Assembly: GCA_945893045.1 (NCBI GenBank)
Contig: CAMDEA010000009.1
Coordinates: 24,192-88,191 of the forward strand
Source of the DNA: Planctomyces sp. SH-PL62
GTDB taxonomy: Bacteria > Planctomycetota > Planctomycetia > Planctomycetales > Planctomycetaceae
DNA length: 64,000 bases
Reading direction: 5' to 3'
This document shows, one piece after another, positions 33,480-42,107 of the stretch (its first letter is position 1; each line of letters opens with the position of its first letter). Below the pieces are notes generated by a model. It worked only from the letters and a program-made list of their open reading frames with translations. It was not told the origin of the DNA and made no database searches. The translations under genes were made by a program, and so were the position numbers.

Positions 33480-36400
33480 CTAATCCACAAAAGCGAACTC
33501 ATTGGAGCCGAGCAACGCCAATGCGTATTGCTCCAAAACGGCCAGCTTCGTGGAATCGGACTTGGGGGTAGCCAGGAACTCGAGGCCCAATTGCAGTTCA
33601 TTGGGACTCGGCGAACGATTGAAGAGCAGGGCGTAGGCTCGGTGAATGCGCAGGTCATCGGTGCTGGCTTCACGAGTCAGTCGCGAGGCCAAGGCGCGGG
33701 ATTGTGCGACCATGAACTCGCTGTTGAGCACGAAGAGCTGTTGCAGCGGGACCGTCGTGACGGTGCGTTGACCGGCGGTGATGTTCGGATCGGGGAAGTC
33801 GAACAGACGCAACAGGTCATCAAGCTGATGCCGACTCACGAATCCATACAGCGTGCGGCGCTGGTTGTTGCCGTTGCTGAGATTGCTCGACGGCCCGCCC
33901 AGCGTGCGGTCGAGATTCCCGACGACCGCCAGCACGGAATCGCGCCACGGTTCAACTTCCAGACGGCGGCGATTCATCCGCCACAGCAAGTGATTGTCAG
34001 CATCGGTCGCTTGGGGATTTGAACTGTCAGATTTCAAATTTGAGATTTGAGATTTGAGATTTGAGATTTCCGAAGGCGAACTGCTGAGTCGATACGTTGC
34101 CGAGAGCATGATCTCGCGATGCAGCGACTTCATCGACCAGCCGGATTCGATGAACCGTGCCGCCAGCCAATCGAGCAGCTCTGGATGCGTCGGTCGTTCG
34201 CCAAGCGTGCCGAAATTGCTCGGCGTGCGCACGAGGCCGGCTCCGAAGTGACCGGCCCAGATGCGGTTCACGAAGACGCGCGCGGTCAGCGGGTTGTCGG
34301 GGGACGCGATCGCTCGCGCGAGTTCGAGCCGGCCGCTGCCCGTCGGCTGGAAAGAAGTCGAGTCGCCGTTGCGGAGGATGGCCGGGAAGGAGCGCGGGGC
34401 GAGCGGTCCTTTCTTGCGCGGATCGCCGGCCAGATAGACGGGCATGTCCGCTCCCGGCCCGTCTGCCACCGCGTGAGCCATCAAAACCTTGACCGCATCG
34501 GCTGCCTGCTTGCGTTCATCGCGCGTCTTGTTCAGCGACGCGAGTTGTGTGGCTGGCTCGCCGGTGAGGTAGTTGGCGATGTCTTTAGAGGGGATCGCGA
34601 GCACTCCCTTGTCGGAGAACAGTTCCGAATACAGCAGCGCGTCTCGTAGCACCGGCGGCTCGCCGGTGACTGGTACGGTCACAGCAACGGACTCAGGCGA
34701 GCCGCCTGAGCGACGGGTTGGCTCGTATTCCAACCGCGCACCGGAGAAGACGGCGTGATCGCTGCTGATCGTATTCTCTTCGCCAGCCTTGCCCGCGCCG
34801 GTCGCGACAAGCGTCAGATACCGCGCGTCGAGCGGCAGTTTGATTTCGATCTCCGCGAACTTGCCGTCGCCGCGCAACGGCGGCGGCAGTTCACCAGCGA
34901 AGTAATAAGCATCGTCACCCTTTTCGACCTTCGCCGGATGACCATTCACGAACGCGGCGAGCACGGCATCCAACTCGCTCTTCTCTGGAGTTGGCTTGCT
35001 GACGATGACGGCCAAATGGACGCTGCCGCTGCCGAAGGCGTCGTCGTTCAAGCCGGCTCGATCGACTCGGAAGGTCAGCGGGCGATCGGTGGGAATCAGG
35101 CCCGCGCGGCGGATTTCTTCCAGATCAAAAGTGATCAAGGCATTGGCGTGCATGCCGATCCCTTGCTCGGTGCGCGGCAGGTTCGCCGACGCTCGCTTGC
35201 CGGTTGTGCTGATGCCGCCGCTGATGTCCCAGCCGTCGTTGACCACGTCGCCATGCTTGGCGTCATCGCTGCCGAGCGATCGGAAATTGAACGAGATTCC
35301 GGCGGCGATCGAAGTCTGATGCCCCCATCCCTGAGCGACTCGCGCAACCCCCAGGCTGCCCTCCTTCGCCGTTGCCTTGAAGACGTCCGAGGCCAACGCC
35401 GTCGAAAGCTGCGAGCCGGACGCATCATCAAACAAGTTGCCCAGCGGAATGACTCCCGGCACGACGGTCGCTCGATCGGACTCCGCGATGAAGGCGACGT
35501 CTTCGCCGAACTGTTGCAGCAACGTGGCCCGGTGCGGCAGCAGCGACTCCGCCTGCTGGCGTAACGTTTCGCCGATCGCAGTCACCGCCGCGAGCGCGGC
35601 TTTGTCGTCGGAGAGATCGGCATTCGCGTCTTGGTGGTTCCTGAGTTCGCGCCAGCCGTCGAGATACGGTCGTGCGGATTTCACGGCTCCCGATTCCGGC
35701 TTCTCTTCGAGGTACGCGACCCAGCGCCGCAACAAGTCTTCGTTGAGCTTCAGTTGCTTCGCGACGTCGGTGACAACCTTTTTCTCGTTGGCCTTTTTCT
35801 TGAGCGGATTCATCACTCGCCAAGCACCGACGACGTACTGCGGGATCTCTGGGATCAGCTTCTCACGCACGCTGCGAGCTTGCGTCGCGAGGAACCGATC
35901 GACTTCAAGCTGCTGTTCTTTCAATGTCGCATCGGCTTGCTGCCTGGCGAGGACTACTTCTTGCGGGACGGCGGGACGTTCTTGGTACTGCGTGCTGGCG
36001 AAGATGCCGAGCAGCCCGTAGTAGTCGGCCATCGTCAGCGGATCGAACTTGTGATCGTGGCAGCGAGCACACGAGATCGTCAGCGCCTGCGTGCCTCGAA
36101 TGAGTGTATCAACGCGGTCGTCCCATTCGTCGGCGAGGGCTTTGTCCTTTTCGCCGTTGTCCTGGTAATAGACCGGGCCGAGCGCGAACAGTCCCAGCGC
36201 GGGAATGCGCTCGTGAAGCGGTCGTTCGTGGTTCACGAGATCGCCGGCAATCTGCTCGATCAAGAATTGGTCGTAAGGCAGATCGTCGTTGAACGCCTTC
36301 ACGACCCAGTCGCGATAGAGATACCCCTGCGGGTAATTGCGAGCCTTGAACGTATGCGCCTGATCCTCGCCATACCGCGCGATGTCGAGCCAATACCGCC

Positions 36401-37154
36401 CCCAGCGTTCTCCGTAATGCGGAGAACGCAGCAGTTCATCAACGACTTTCGCAAACGCATCGCTGTCTGACGCCGAATCATTGACGAACGCGGCGACTTG
36501 CTCCGGTACCGGCGGCAGACCGATCAGATCAAACGACGCGCGACGAATGAGTGTGCGACGATCCGCGGCAGCGACCGGTTGCAAACCCGCCGCTTCCAGT
36601 TTCGCCAGCACGAACCGATCAATGTCGCTGTGCGGCCACTGAGCGTTCTTGACGCTCGGCGGCGGAGTTCTCGTCAGCTTTTGAAAGGCCCAATGGGCGG
36701 AAGGTTGAGTGTTGAGCGTCGCGGGTTGAGCCCTGGAAGGCTTCGTCGTGGAAGCAGCGACTCGCGGGTCGGGGGCACCCAGCTTCACCCACTGCTCGAA
36801 GTCCGCGATGACGTTCGCCGGCAGCTTTCCCTTGGGAGGCATCTCCATCTCTTCGTACCTCAGCGCTGCGAGCAGCGAACTCTTCTTGAGATCGCCCGCG
36901 ACGATGACCGGTCCCGAATCGCCACCTTTCAGCACTGCCTCGCGATCATCGAGTCGCAACCCGCCGCGCGGTGCGGCCAGCTTCGTCGAATGGCACTCGT
37001 AGCAGTGCTTCACCAGCACCGGGCGAATCTTCGCCTCGAAGAACTCAAGCTGCTCGGCGGTCGGCGCGAGGCTCGGTTCCGCGGCATTAAGACCAGCATT
37101 CGTCAGGGCGCAGAAGAGGACGAACGCCGTACAGCGAAAAGCAGGTCGCATCAT
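33480..37154 (-). CDS. Planctomycete cytochrome protein (PSCyt1 - DUF1549 - DUF1553)
   Basis: Reading from the ATG at 37154 gives 1,224 residues with a signal peptide (MMRPAFRCTAFVLFCALTNA). Upstream codons up to 37505 would be a non-conserved basic leader, so I rejected them. CYECH at 51-55 is a haem-binding CxxCH within a PSCyt1 domain. DUF1549 follows (DRFVLAKLEAAGLQP; YGERWGRYWLDIARY), and a second CxxCH in SCARCHDHKFDPL. DUF1553 forms the C-terminal part (NPLTARVFVNRIWAGHFG). In-frame low-complexity and palindromic insertions are described separately. The protein is periplasmic and probably acts with the downstream DUF1501 protein. Confidence 0.92.
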   Translation of the reverse strand: MMRPAFRCTAFVLFCALTNAGLNAAEPSLAPTAEQLEFFEAKIRPVLVKHCYECHSTKLAAPRGGLRLDDREAVLKGGDSGPVIVAGDLKKSSLLAALRYEEMEMPPKGKLPANVIADFEQWVKLGAPDPRVAASTTKPSRAQPATLNTQPSAHWAFQKLTRTPPPSVKNAQWPHSDIDRFVLAKLEAAGLQPVAAADRRTLIRRASFDLIGLPPVPEQVAAFVNDSASDSDAFAKVVDELLRSPHYGERWGRYWLDIARYGEDQAHTFKARNYPQGYLYRDWVVKAFNDDLPYDQFLIEQIAGDLVNHERPLHERIPALGLFALGPVYYQDNGEKDKALADEWDDRVDTLIRGTQALTISCARCHDHKFDPLTMADYYGLLGIFASTQYQERPAVPQEVVLARQQADATLKEQQLEVDRFLATQARSVREKLIPEIPQYVVGAWRVMNPLKKKANEKKVVTDVAKQLKLNEDLLRRWVAYLEEKPESGAVKSARPYLDGWRELRNHQDANADLSDDKAALAAVTAIGETLRQQAESLLPHRATLLQQFGEDVAFIAESDRATVVPGVIPLGNLFDDASGSQLSTALASDVFKATAKEGSLGVARVAQGWGHQTSIAAGISFNFRSLGSDDAKHGDVVNDGWDISGGISTTGKRASANLPRTEQGIGMHANALITFDLEEIRRAGLIPTDRPLTFRVDRAGLNDDAFGSGSVHLAVIVSKPTPEKSELDAVLAAFVNGHPAKVEKGDDAYYFAGELPPPLRGDGKFAEIEIKLPLDARYLTLVATGAGKAGEENTISSDHAVFSGARLEYEPTRRSGGSPESVAVTVPVTGEPPVLRDALLYSELFSDKGVLAIPSKDIANYLTGEPATQLASLNKTRDERKQAADAVKVLMAHAVADGPGADMPVYLAGDPRKKGPLAPRSFPAILRNGDSTSFQPTGSGRLELARAIASPDNPLTARVFVNRIWAGHFGAGLVRTPSNFGTLGERPTHPELLDWLAARFIESGWSMKSLHREIMLSATYRLSSSPSEISNLKSQISNLKSDSSNPQATDADNHLLWRMNRRRLEVEPWRDSVLAVVGNLDRTLGGPSSNLSNGNNQRRTLYGFVSRHQLDDLLRLFDFPDPNITAGQRTVTTVPLQQLFVLNSEFMVAQSRALASRLTREASTDDLRIHRAYALLFNRSPSPNELQLGLEFLATPKSDSTKLAVLEQYALALLGSNEFAFVD
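34026..34070. repeat. GATTTGA microsatellite inside a DUF1553 gene
   Basis: Five or six copies of a seven- to eight-base GATTTGA unit occur in tandem, read in frame as SEISNLKSQISNLKS. Similar AAATCTC tracts lie at about 59548-59582 (SQISNLKS in frame) and, outside genes, at 17583-17600 and 33400-33412. Confidence 0.8.
34654..34706. repeat. Palindrome inside the DUF1549/DUF1553 gene
   Basis: GGCGGCTCGCC at 34654-34664 and GGCGAGCCGCC at 34696-34706 form perfect 11-base arms. The region is read in frame (RRSGGSPESVAVTVPVTGEP), so the insertion keeps the reading frame. Confidence 0.75.
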
Positions 37155-37300
37155 GACGAACTCAGGCGGGAGGAAAGGCGGCGGGAAAATGGACGGAGGC
37201 AGGCTTCCTCTCGTCGGACCAGTACGCCGGTCGCGAGTTGAAGCGACGACAGTATGCCCTGCCAACCTCCTTCCGAGCAACTTAGCCGCATTCCGATCAA

Positions 37301-38059
37301 TTAGCCCGGAAGCATGACTCGGCCGCCGCTGACGACGAGCGATTGGCCAGTCATGAAGCTCGACTCGTCGCTGAGCAGAAAGCGGATCGCGGCGGCGATT
37401 TCTTCGGGAGTCCCCAGTCGCCTCATCGGCGTGTTGGCGATGACGTACTGCGTCGCCTCTGGAGACATCAACTTGCCCATGTCGGTCGCGATCAGTCCGG
37501 GACAAATCGTGTTGATGCGGATGTTGTGCTCGGCCCAGGCTTCCGCCAGGCAGCGAGCCATGGCGATGACTCCCGCCTTAGCCGCCGAGTAATGGACTTG
37601 GTTCTTTCGCTCGCGCAACGCGGCAATGGACGACAGCAGTACGATCCGTCCGAACTTGCGAGCGATCATCTCGTCCTGCAGCGCGTGGATGACATGAAAC
37701 GTGCCGTCGAGATTCACGCTCATCACCTGCCGCCACGTTTCCCAAGTGACCTTCTCCGGCGGTTCGAGAATGCTCAGCCCGGCGGAATGCACCAGCATGT
37801 CGATCGGCCCGAACGCGGCGCGCGTCTCCTGCACCATGCGTTGCACTTGTTCCGGCGAGGTCACGTCCCCTTGCACGGCGACGGCCGCGCCGCCCGCCGC
37901 CGCGATCTCGCGCACGACGTCGTCGGCCTTGTCTCGGCGAGTCACGTAATTGACTCCGACACGAGCACCCTCGCTGGCCAATCGCAACGCGGCGGCTCGG
38001 CCGATTCCTCGCGATCCACCGGTGACCAAAATCGTCTTGCCCGCAAATTCGTTCGCCAT
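37301..38059 (-). CDS. Short-chain dehydrogenase/reductase, FabG-like
   Basis: The 252-residue enzyme begins at ATG 38059 after AAAGGACG; an ATG-like extension to 38092 is less likely. TGGSRGIG at 13-20 is the Rossmann cofactor loop, and the catalytic S144, Y157 and K161 (YSAAK) are all present. NHSAG-type strand HSAGLSIL and PGLIATDMG complete the family pattern. It would reduce a 3-oxoacyl or other carbonyl substrate with NAD(P)H in the cytoplasm. Its exact substrate is not visible. The gene is upstream of the cytochrome gene on the same strand, 146 bases away. Confidence 0.9.
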   Translation of the reverse strand: MANEFAGKTILVTGGSRGIGRAAALRLASEGARVGVNYVTRRDKADDVVREIAAAGGAAVAVQGDVTSPEQVQRMVQETRAAFGPIDMLVHSAGLSILEPPEKVTWETWRQVMSVNLDGTFHVIHALQDEMIARKFGRIVLLSSIAALRERKNQVHYSAAKAGVIAMARCLAEAWAEHNIRINTICPGLIATDMGKLMSPEATQYVIANTPMRRLGTPEEIAAAIRFLLSDESSFMTGQSLVVSGGRVMLPG

Positions 38060-38165
38060 CTGGGATCGTCCTTTTGAGAAGAAACATCGCACAGTGATTC
38101 GTGAGACCGATTGCCGAGCGGGACGCCGTCAGCCCGATGGCACCTGTTTTAGCCAGTCCTGTCCT

Positions 38166-38240
38166 CCGTGCTCCGGCCCTGCCATCCGTGCGACACTCCA
38201 AATTCATTGAAATCGCACGGATGGCAGGGCCGGAGCACGG
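38166..38240. repeat. Inverted repeat with 28-base perfect arms
   Basis: The arms (38166-38193 and 38213-38240) start CCGTGCTCCGGCCCTGCCAT and end in CGA, with a 19-base loop. It lies in the roughly 330-base gap between divergently transcribed genes, which holds no other gene that I can support. Confidence 0.85.
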
Positions 38241-38392
38241 ATAAGTTCCATCTAAAGTGAGTGCCATTGAGCTGACACCGCCCCGTTCGCCTGATTCATT
38301 CGTGGCCGTGCGCAGCATCAATAACGTACCGGAAACGTGACGGTCACGGTACGGCCCCGCGACGCTTGGGCTGGTAGGTCATCGCAACTACG

Positions 38393-41335
38393 ATGATCCG
38401 CATGTCGCGACCAATGTTTGCCATCGTTGTTCTCCTGATGGGAACGGTCTCCGTCACCATCTGTGCGGCCGAACCTGTCGAGCGACCGCTGGAGAGTCGC
38501 TTCTCTGACATCGTGCAGCCGCTCTTGAAGAAGCACTGTTTCGCCTGCCACGGTACTGAGAAGCAGGAGGGCAAGTTGAACCTGAGCGGTGATTCGTCGG
38601 TCGCGGCCGTCGTGAAGAATTACCGCGTGTGGGACATCATGCTGGAGCGGCTGGAAGCGGAAGAGATGCCGCCCAAGAAATCCCCGCAGCCGACGGCGAG
38701 CGAGCGGCGAAACATGATCGACTGGATCAAGGCACTGCGCGAGCACGAAGCGCGACGCAACGCCGGCGATCCCGGCACAGTCCTGGCGCGGCGATTGAGC
38801 AATGCGGAGTTGGATTACACGATTCGCGATTTGACCGGGATCGACATCCGCCCGACGCGTGAGTTTCCCGTCGATCCGGCGAACGAAGCGGGCTTCGACA
38901 ACTCCGGCGAATCGCTGACGGTGTCGCCGGCACTCGTGAAGAAGTCCCTCGCGGCGGCACGGCTCGTGGCCGATCACTTAGTCCTCAAGCCGCAGGGATT
39001 CGTCTTCGCGCCACATCCGGCGGTCACGGAAACCGATCGCGACAAATTCTGCGTCCAGCGCATTGTCGATTTTTACCGCCGGCACCAAGTGGATTACGCC
39101 GACTATTTTCTCGCGGCGTGGCGATTTCAAAATCGCGAAGCGCTAAGCAAAGGGGCCGCCTCCCTGGGCGACTTCGCGGTCGAAGCCAAGCTGAGCACCA
39201 AGTATCTCGCGACGATTTGGTCGGCGCTGTCGGAGACTGAAGAGTCCGGGCCACTCGCGGAGCTTCAGACCGAGTGGCGCAAGTTGCCCGCCGACGTCCG
39301 GCAACTCGACGAAGCACGACGCGGTTGCGAACAGATGCGCGGCCTTGTTTTGAAACTGCGAAAAGAGTTCGACGCAAAGATCGAGAAGCTGCATGTGAAG
39401 GGGAACTCCGATGGGAGCCAGCCGCTCGTGTTGTGGTGGAATCGGCAGATCGCCGCGCAGCGGATGCGGTATGACGGTGACGGCAAAGACGCGGAACTCG
39501 ATGCGGCGCGATCGCGCTTCTGCCGCGTGTTCCCGAACGCTTTCTCGGTCTCGAGTCGCGGCCATTACGCCGATCCGAATCTCGGTGTTCAGGTGCGACT
39601 GCTGACGGCCGGCTTTCATCTGATGCAAGGGTACTTCCGCGATGACGAGCCGCTCTGCGAACTCGTCTTAGACGACGCGGCCAAACAGGAACTCGACACG
39701 CTTTGGCAAGAACTCAATTTCGTCACGCTGGTTCCTCTGCGGCAGTACAAGGATTTCCTGTTCTTCGAGCGTGCGGAGCCGCCGAGGTTCGCTGGTGGGG
39801 CTGAGTTCGACTTCGCTCGCCCCGAAGACAAAGACGTGACTTCGGAAGCCAAGCTGAAACGGATGCGTGACGCCTATCTGGCCAAGGCTCGCCAGAACGA
39901 CGCGAGCGATCAGGCCGTCGCAGCGATTGAGACGTATTTCGCGAACATGAACGCCGACGTCCGCTGGATCGACCGGGCGCGGCGCGAGGCCGAGCCAAGT
40001 CATTTGATCGCTCTGACGAAATTCGCCGAGCGTGCGTATCGCCGGCCGCTGTCGGTGGCGGAGCGAAACGAACTGCTCGCGTTCTATCGCCGCTTGCGCG
40101 AGCAGGACGGACTGAGCCATGAAGATGCGATCCACGATTCGATCGTCAGCGTGTTGATGTCGCCGCATTTTTGTTTTCGTGTCTTTAGTAGATCGACTCT
40201 CCGAGACGATCCTCTCGGTAAGACTCGACTCGGAGAGTCGAGCTACGACGTGCAGCCGCTGACGGATTATGAACTCGCCAGTCGCTTGAGTTATTTCCTC
40301 TGGTCGAGCCTGCCCGATGAGGAGTTGCTCGCTCATGCGGCGGCGGGCGACTTGCATCAGCCGGAGACGCTGATCGCTCAGACGCGCCGCATGTTGCGCG
40401 ACGACCGCATTCGAGGCTTGGCGACGGAGTTCGCCGGCAACTGGCTGGAGTTCCGCCGCTTCGAGGAACACAACAGCGTCGATCGCGAGCGATTCGCCAG
40501 CTTCACGAACGACCTGCGCCAAGCGATGTACGAGGAGCCGATCCGCTTCTTCGTCGATCTCGCGAAACAGAATCGCTCGGTGCTCGATCTACTGCACGCC
40601 GATCACACGTTTGTGAATCCAATCCTCGCGCAGCACTACGGCATCAAAGTAGACGAGTCACTCCGTGACTCGAAATTCGAGTCACGGAGTGACTCGTCTA
40701 CGTGGTTCCGCATCGACGACGCGCAGCGTTACGGTCGCGGCGGACTCCTGCCGATGGCGGTCTTTCTCACCAAGAACTCACCGGGCCTGCGCACCAGTCC
40801 GGTGAAACGCGGCTACTGGGTCGTGCGCCGGTTGTTGGGCGAACACATTCCCCCTCCGCCACCGGCGGTTCCTGAACTTCCTAAGGACGAAGCTCAACTC
40901 GGCGAGCTGACGTTGCCGCAGCTTCTGGCTCGGCATCGCGACCATGTCGCGTGCGCGGGATGTCATCAACGTTTTGATGCAATCGGTCTGGTCTTCGAGG
41001 GCTATGGCCCGATCGGCGAACGGCGCGACAAAGATCTCGGCGGTCGTCCGATTGATGCGCGGGCCACCTTCCCCGATGACAGCGAAGGGACCGGGCTCGA
41101 TGGGCTGCGGCGCTATCTGTCTGAAAAACGTCAGGCCGATTTCGTGGACAACCTCAGCCGCAAGTTATTGGCCTACGCCCTCAGCCGCAGCTTGCTGCTG
41201 TCGGATCAGGCGACGATCGAACAGATGCGTGGCAAGCTTGTCGCCGACGATCATCACTTCGGAAGTCTGATCGAGTCCATCGTCACCAGCCCGCAGTTCC
41301 TGAAGAAACGTGGCCCAGACGATCCACGCGAATGA
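38393..41335 (+). CDS. Planctomycete cytochrome protein (CxxCH, DUF1587/DUF1592/DUF1588/DUF1585 type)
   Basis: The 980-residue exported protein has a hydrophobic N-terminus and then CFACH at 49-53. The following segments match the DUF1587/DUF1592 group: RLSNAELDYTIRDLTGIDI, AYRRPLSVAERNELLAFYR, YELASRLSYFLWSSLPDEEL. Then come DUF1588 and DUF1585 at the C-terminus, with a second CxxCH (CAGCH) and NLSRKLLAYALSRSLLLSD. Two palindromic sequences are read in frame inside it (40188-40246 and 40649-40701). Its stop overlaps the BioD start (ATGA). Confidence 0.9.
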   Translation: MIRMSRPMFAIVVLLMGTVSVTICAAEPVERPLESRFSDIVQPLLKKHCFACHGTEKQEGKLNLSGDSSVAAVVKNYRVWDIMLERLEAEEMPPKKSPQPTASERRNMIDWIKALREHEARRNAGDPGTVLARRLSNAELDYTIRDLTGIDIRPTREFPVDPANEAGFDNSGESLTVSPALVKKSLAAARLVADHLVLKPQGFVFAPHPAVTETDRDKFCVQRIVDFYRRHQVDYADYFLAAWRFQNREALSKGAASLGDFAVEAKLSTKYLATIWSALSETEESGPLAELQTEWRKLPADVRQLDEARRGCEQMRGLVLKLRKEFDAKIEKLHVKGNSDGSQPLVLWWNRQIAAQRMRYDGDGKDAELDAARSRFCRVFPNAFSVSSRGHYADPNLGVQVRLLTAGFHLMQGYFRDDEPLCELVLDDAAKQELDTLWQELNFVTLVPLRQYKDFLFFERAEPPRFAGGAEFDFARPEDKDVTSEAKLKRMRDAYLAKARQNDASDQAVAAIETYFANMNADVRWIDRARREAEPSHLIALTKFAERAYRRPLSVAERNELLAFYRRLREQDGLSHEDAIHDSIVSVLMSPHFCFRVFSRSTLRDDPLGKTRLGESSYDVQPLTDYELASRLSYFLWSSLPDEELLAHAAAGDLHQPETLIAQTRRMLRDDRIRGLATEFAGNWLEFRRFEEHNSVDRERFASFTNDLRQAMYEEPIRFFVDLAKQNRSVLDLLHADHTFVNPILAQHYGIKVDESLRDSKFESRSDSSTWFRIDDAQRYGRGGLLPMAVFLTKNSPGLRTSPVKRGYWVVRRLLGEHIPPPPPAVPELPKDEAQLGELTLPQLLARHRDHVACAGCHQRFDAIGLVFEGYGPIGERRDKDLGGRPIDARATFPDDSEGTGLDGLRRYLSEKRQADFVDNLSRKLLAYALSRSLLLSDQATIEQMRGKLVADDHHFGSLIESIVTSPQFLKKRGPDDPRE
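40188..40246. repeat. Palindromic insertion in frame within the DUF1592 gene
   Basis: Imperfect arms GTAGATCGACTCTCCGAG and CTCGGAGAGTCGAGCTAC flank a short spacer. The segment is translated as RSTLRDDPLGKTRLGESSYD. Confidence 0.75.
40649..40701. repeat. Palindromic element in frame within the DUF1592 gene (GTAGACGAG family)
   Basis: Arms start GTAGACGAGTCACTCCGTGA and their reverse complement follows almost without loop. The same element stands in an intergenic region at 57070-57120. Here it is read in frame as ESLRDSKFESRSDSST. Confidence 0.85.
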
Positions 41336-42039
41336 CGAGTCGGACTATGCGCGGACTGTTCATCACCGGCACCGACACCAGCGTTGGCAAGACACACATC
41401 GCGTGCGCGATCGTGCGCGAGTTACGTGTGGCGGGGCATCGGGTCGGAGCATTCAAGCCGGCGTGCAGTGGAGCGTCGCTGGACGAGAACGGCCGTCCGC
41501 ACTGGGAGGACATCGACCGTCTGCGCGACGCGCTCGACCGAGAGGTTTCCGATGATCAGCTTTGTCCGCAGCGGTTTCTTGCGCCGCTGGCTCCACCGGT
41601 CGCCGCTCAAAAAGAAGGACGCCGAGTTGATTGGGAGTCGATCCTTCACGGCTTCGAGACTTGGCAGCAGGACTGCGACATTCTGGTCATCGAGGGAGCG
41701 GGCGGGTTGCTCTGCCCACTGACCGACGACGCCACGATGGTTGAGTTCGCGGGCCACAGTTTGTTTCCGCTAGTCATCGTCGCGCGGCTTGGACTCGGCA
41801 CAATCAATCACACGTTGCTCACGGTCGAGGTTGCTCGGCAGCGCGGCTTGCGGATCGCGGGGCTGGTCTTCAACGAGCCAACTCCGACCGAGGACGTTCT
41901 CGTGGCCTCGAACCCGGTGGAAGTCGCCGCTCGTTGCGACGTGCCGATCCTGGCCATCTGCCGACATCAAACGGAGGGAGTCGGTCGCGTCAGCGAATCG
42001 CTCCGGCTAGATTGGTGGAACCTCGCGGGTGTTCCGTAG
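41332..42039 (+). CDS. bioD: Dethiobiotin synthetase
   Basis: The 235-residue enzyme should convert 7,8-diaminopelargonate, CO2 and ATP to dethiobiotin in biotin synthesis. The N-terminal GLFITGTDTSVGKTHIA is the P-loop of this family, with KPACSG (typically KPV.tG) next. IEGAGGLLCPLTDD is the conserved carboxylate- and ATP-interacting segment. Its ATG overlaps the stop of the cytochrome gene by four bases, so it is co-transcribed with a gene of unrelated function. Other biotin genes are not in the window. Confidence 0.9.
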   Translation: MTSRTMRGLFITGTDTSVGKTHIACAIVRELRVAGHRVGAFKPACSGASLDENGRPHWEDIDRLRDALDREVSDDQLCPQRFLAPLAPPVAAQKEGRRVDWESILHGFETWQQDCDILVIEGAGGLLCPLTDDATMVEFAGHSLFPLVIVARLGLGTINHTLLTVEVARQRGLRIAGLVFNEPTPTEDVLVASNPVEVAARCDVPILAICRHQTEGVGRVSESLRLDWWNLAGVP

Positions 42040-42107
42040 GATGGTTTTCTAAACCGTCCTGATTTGTTTGCTGCCGGTTTCTAAGGCTGGTTTCTACTGA
42101 GGTTCGC

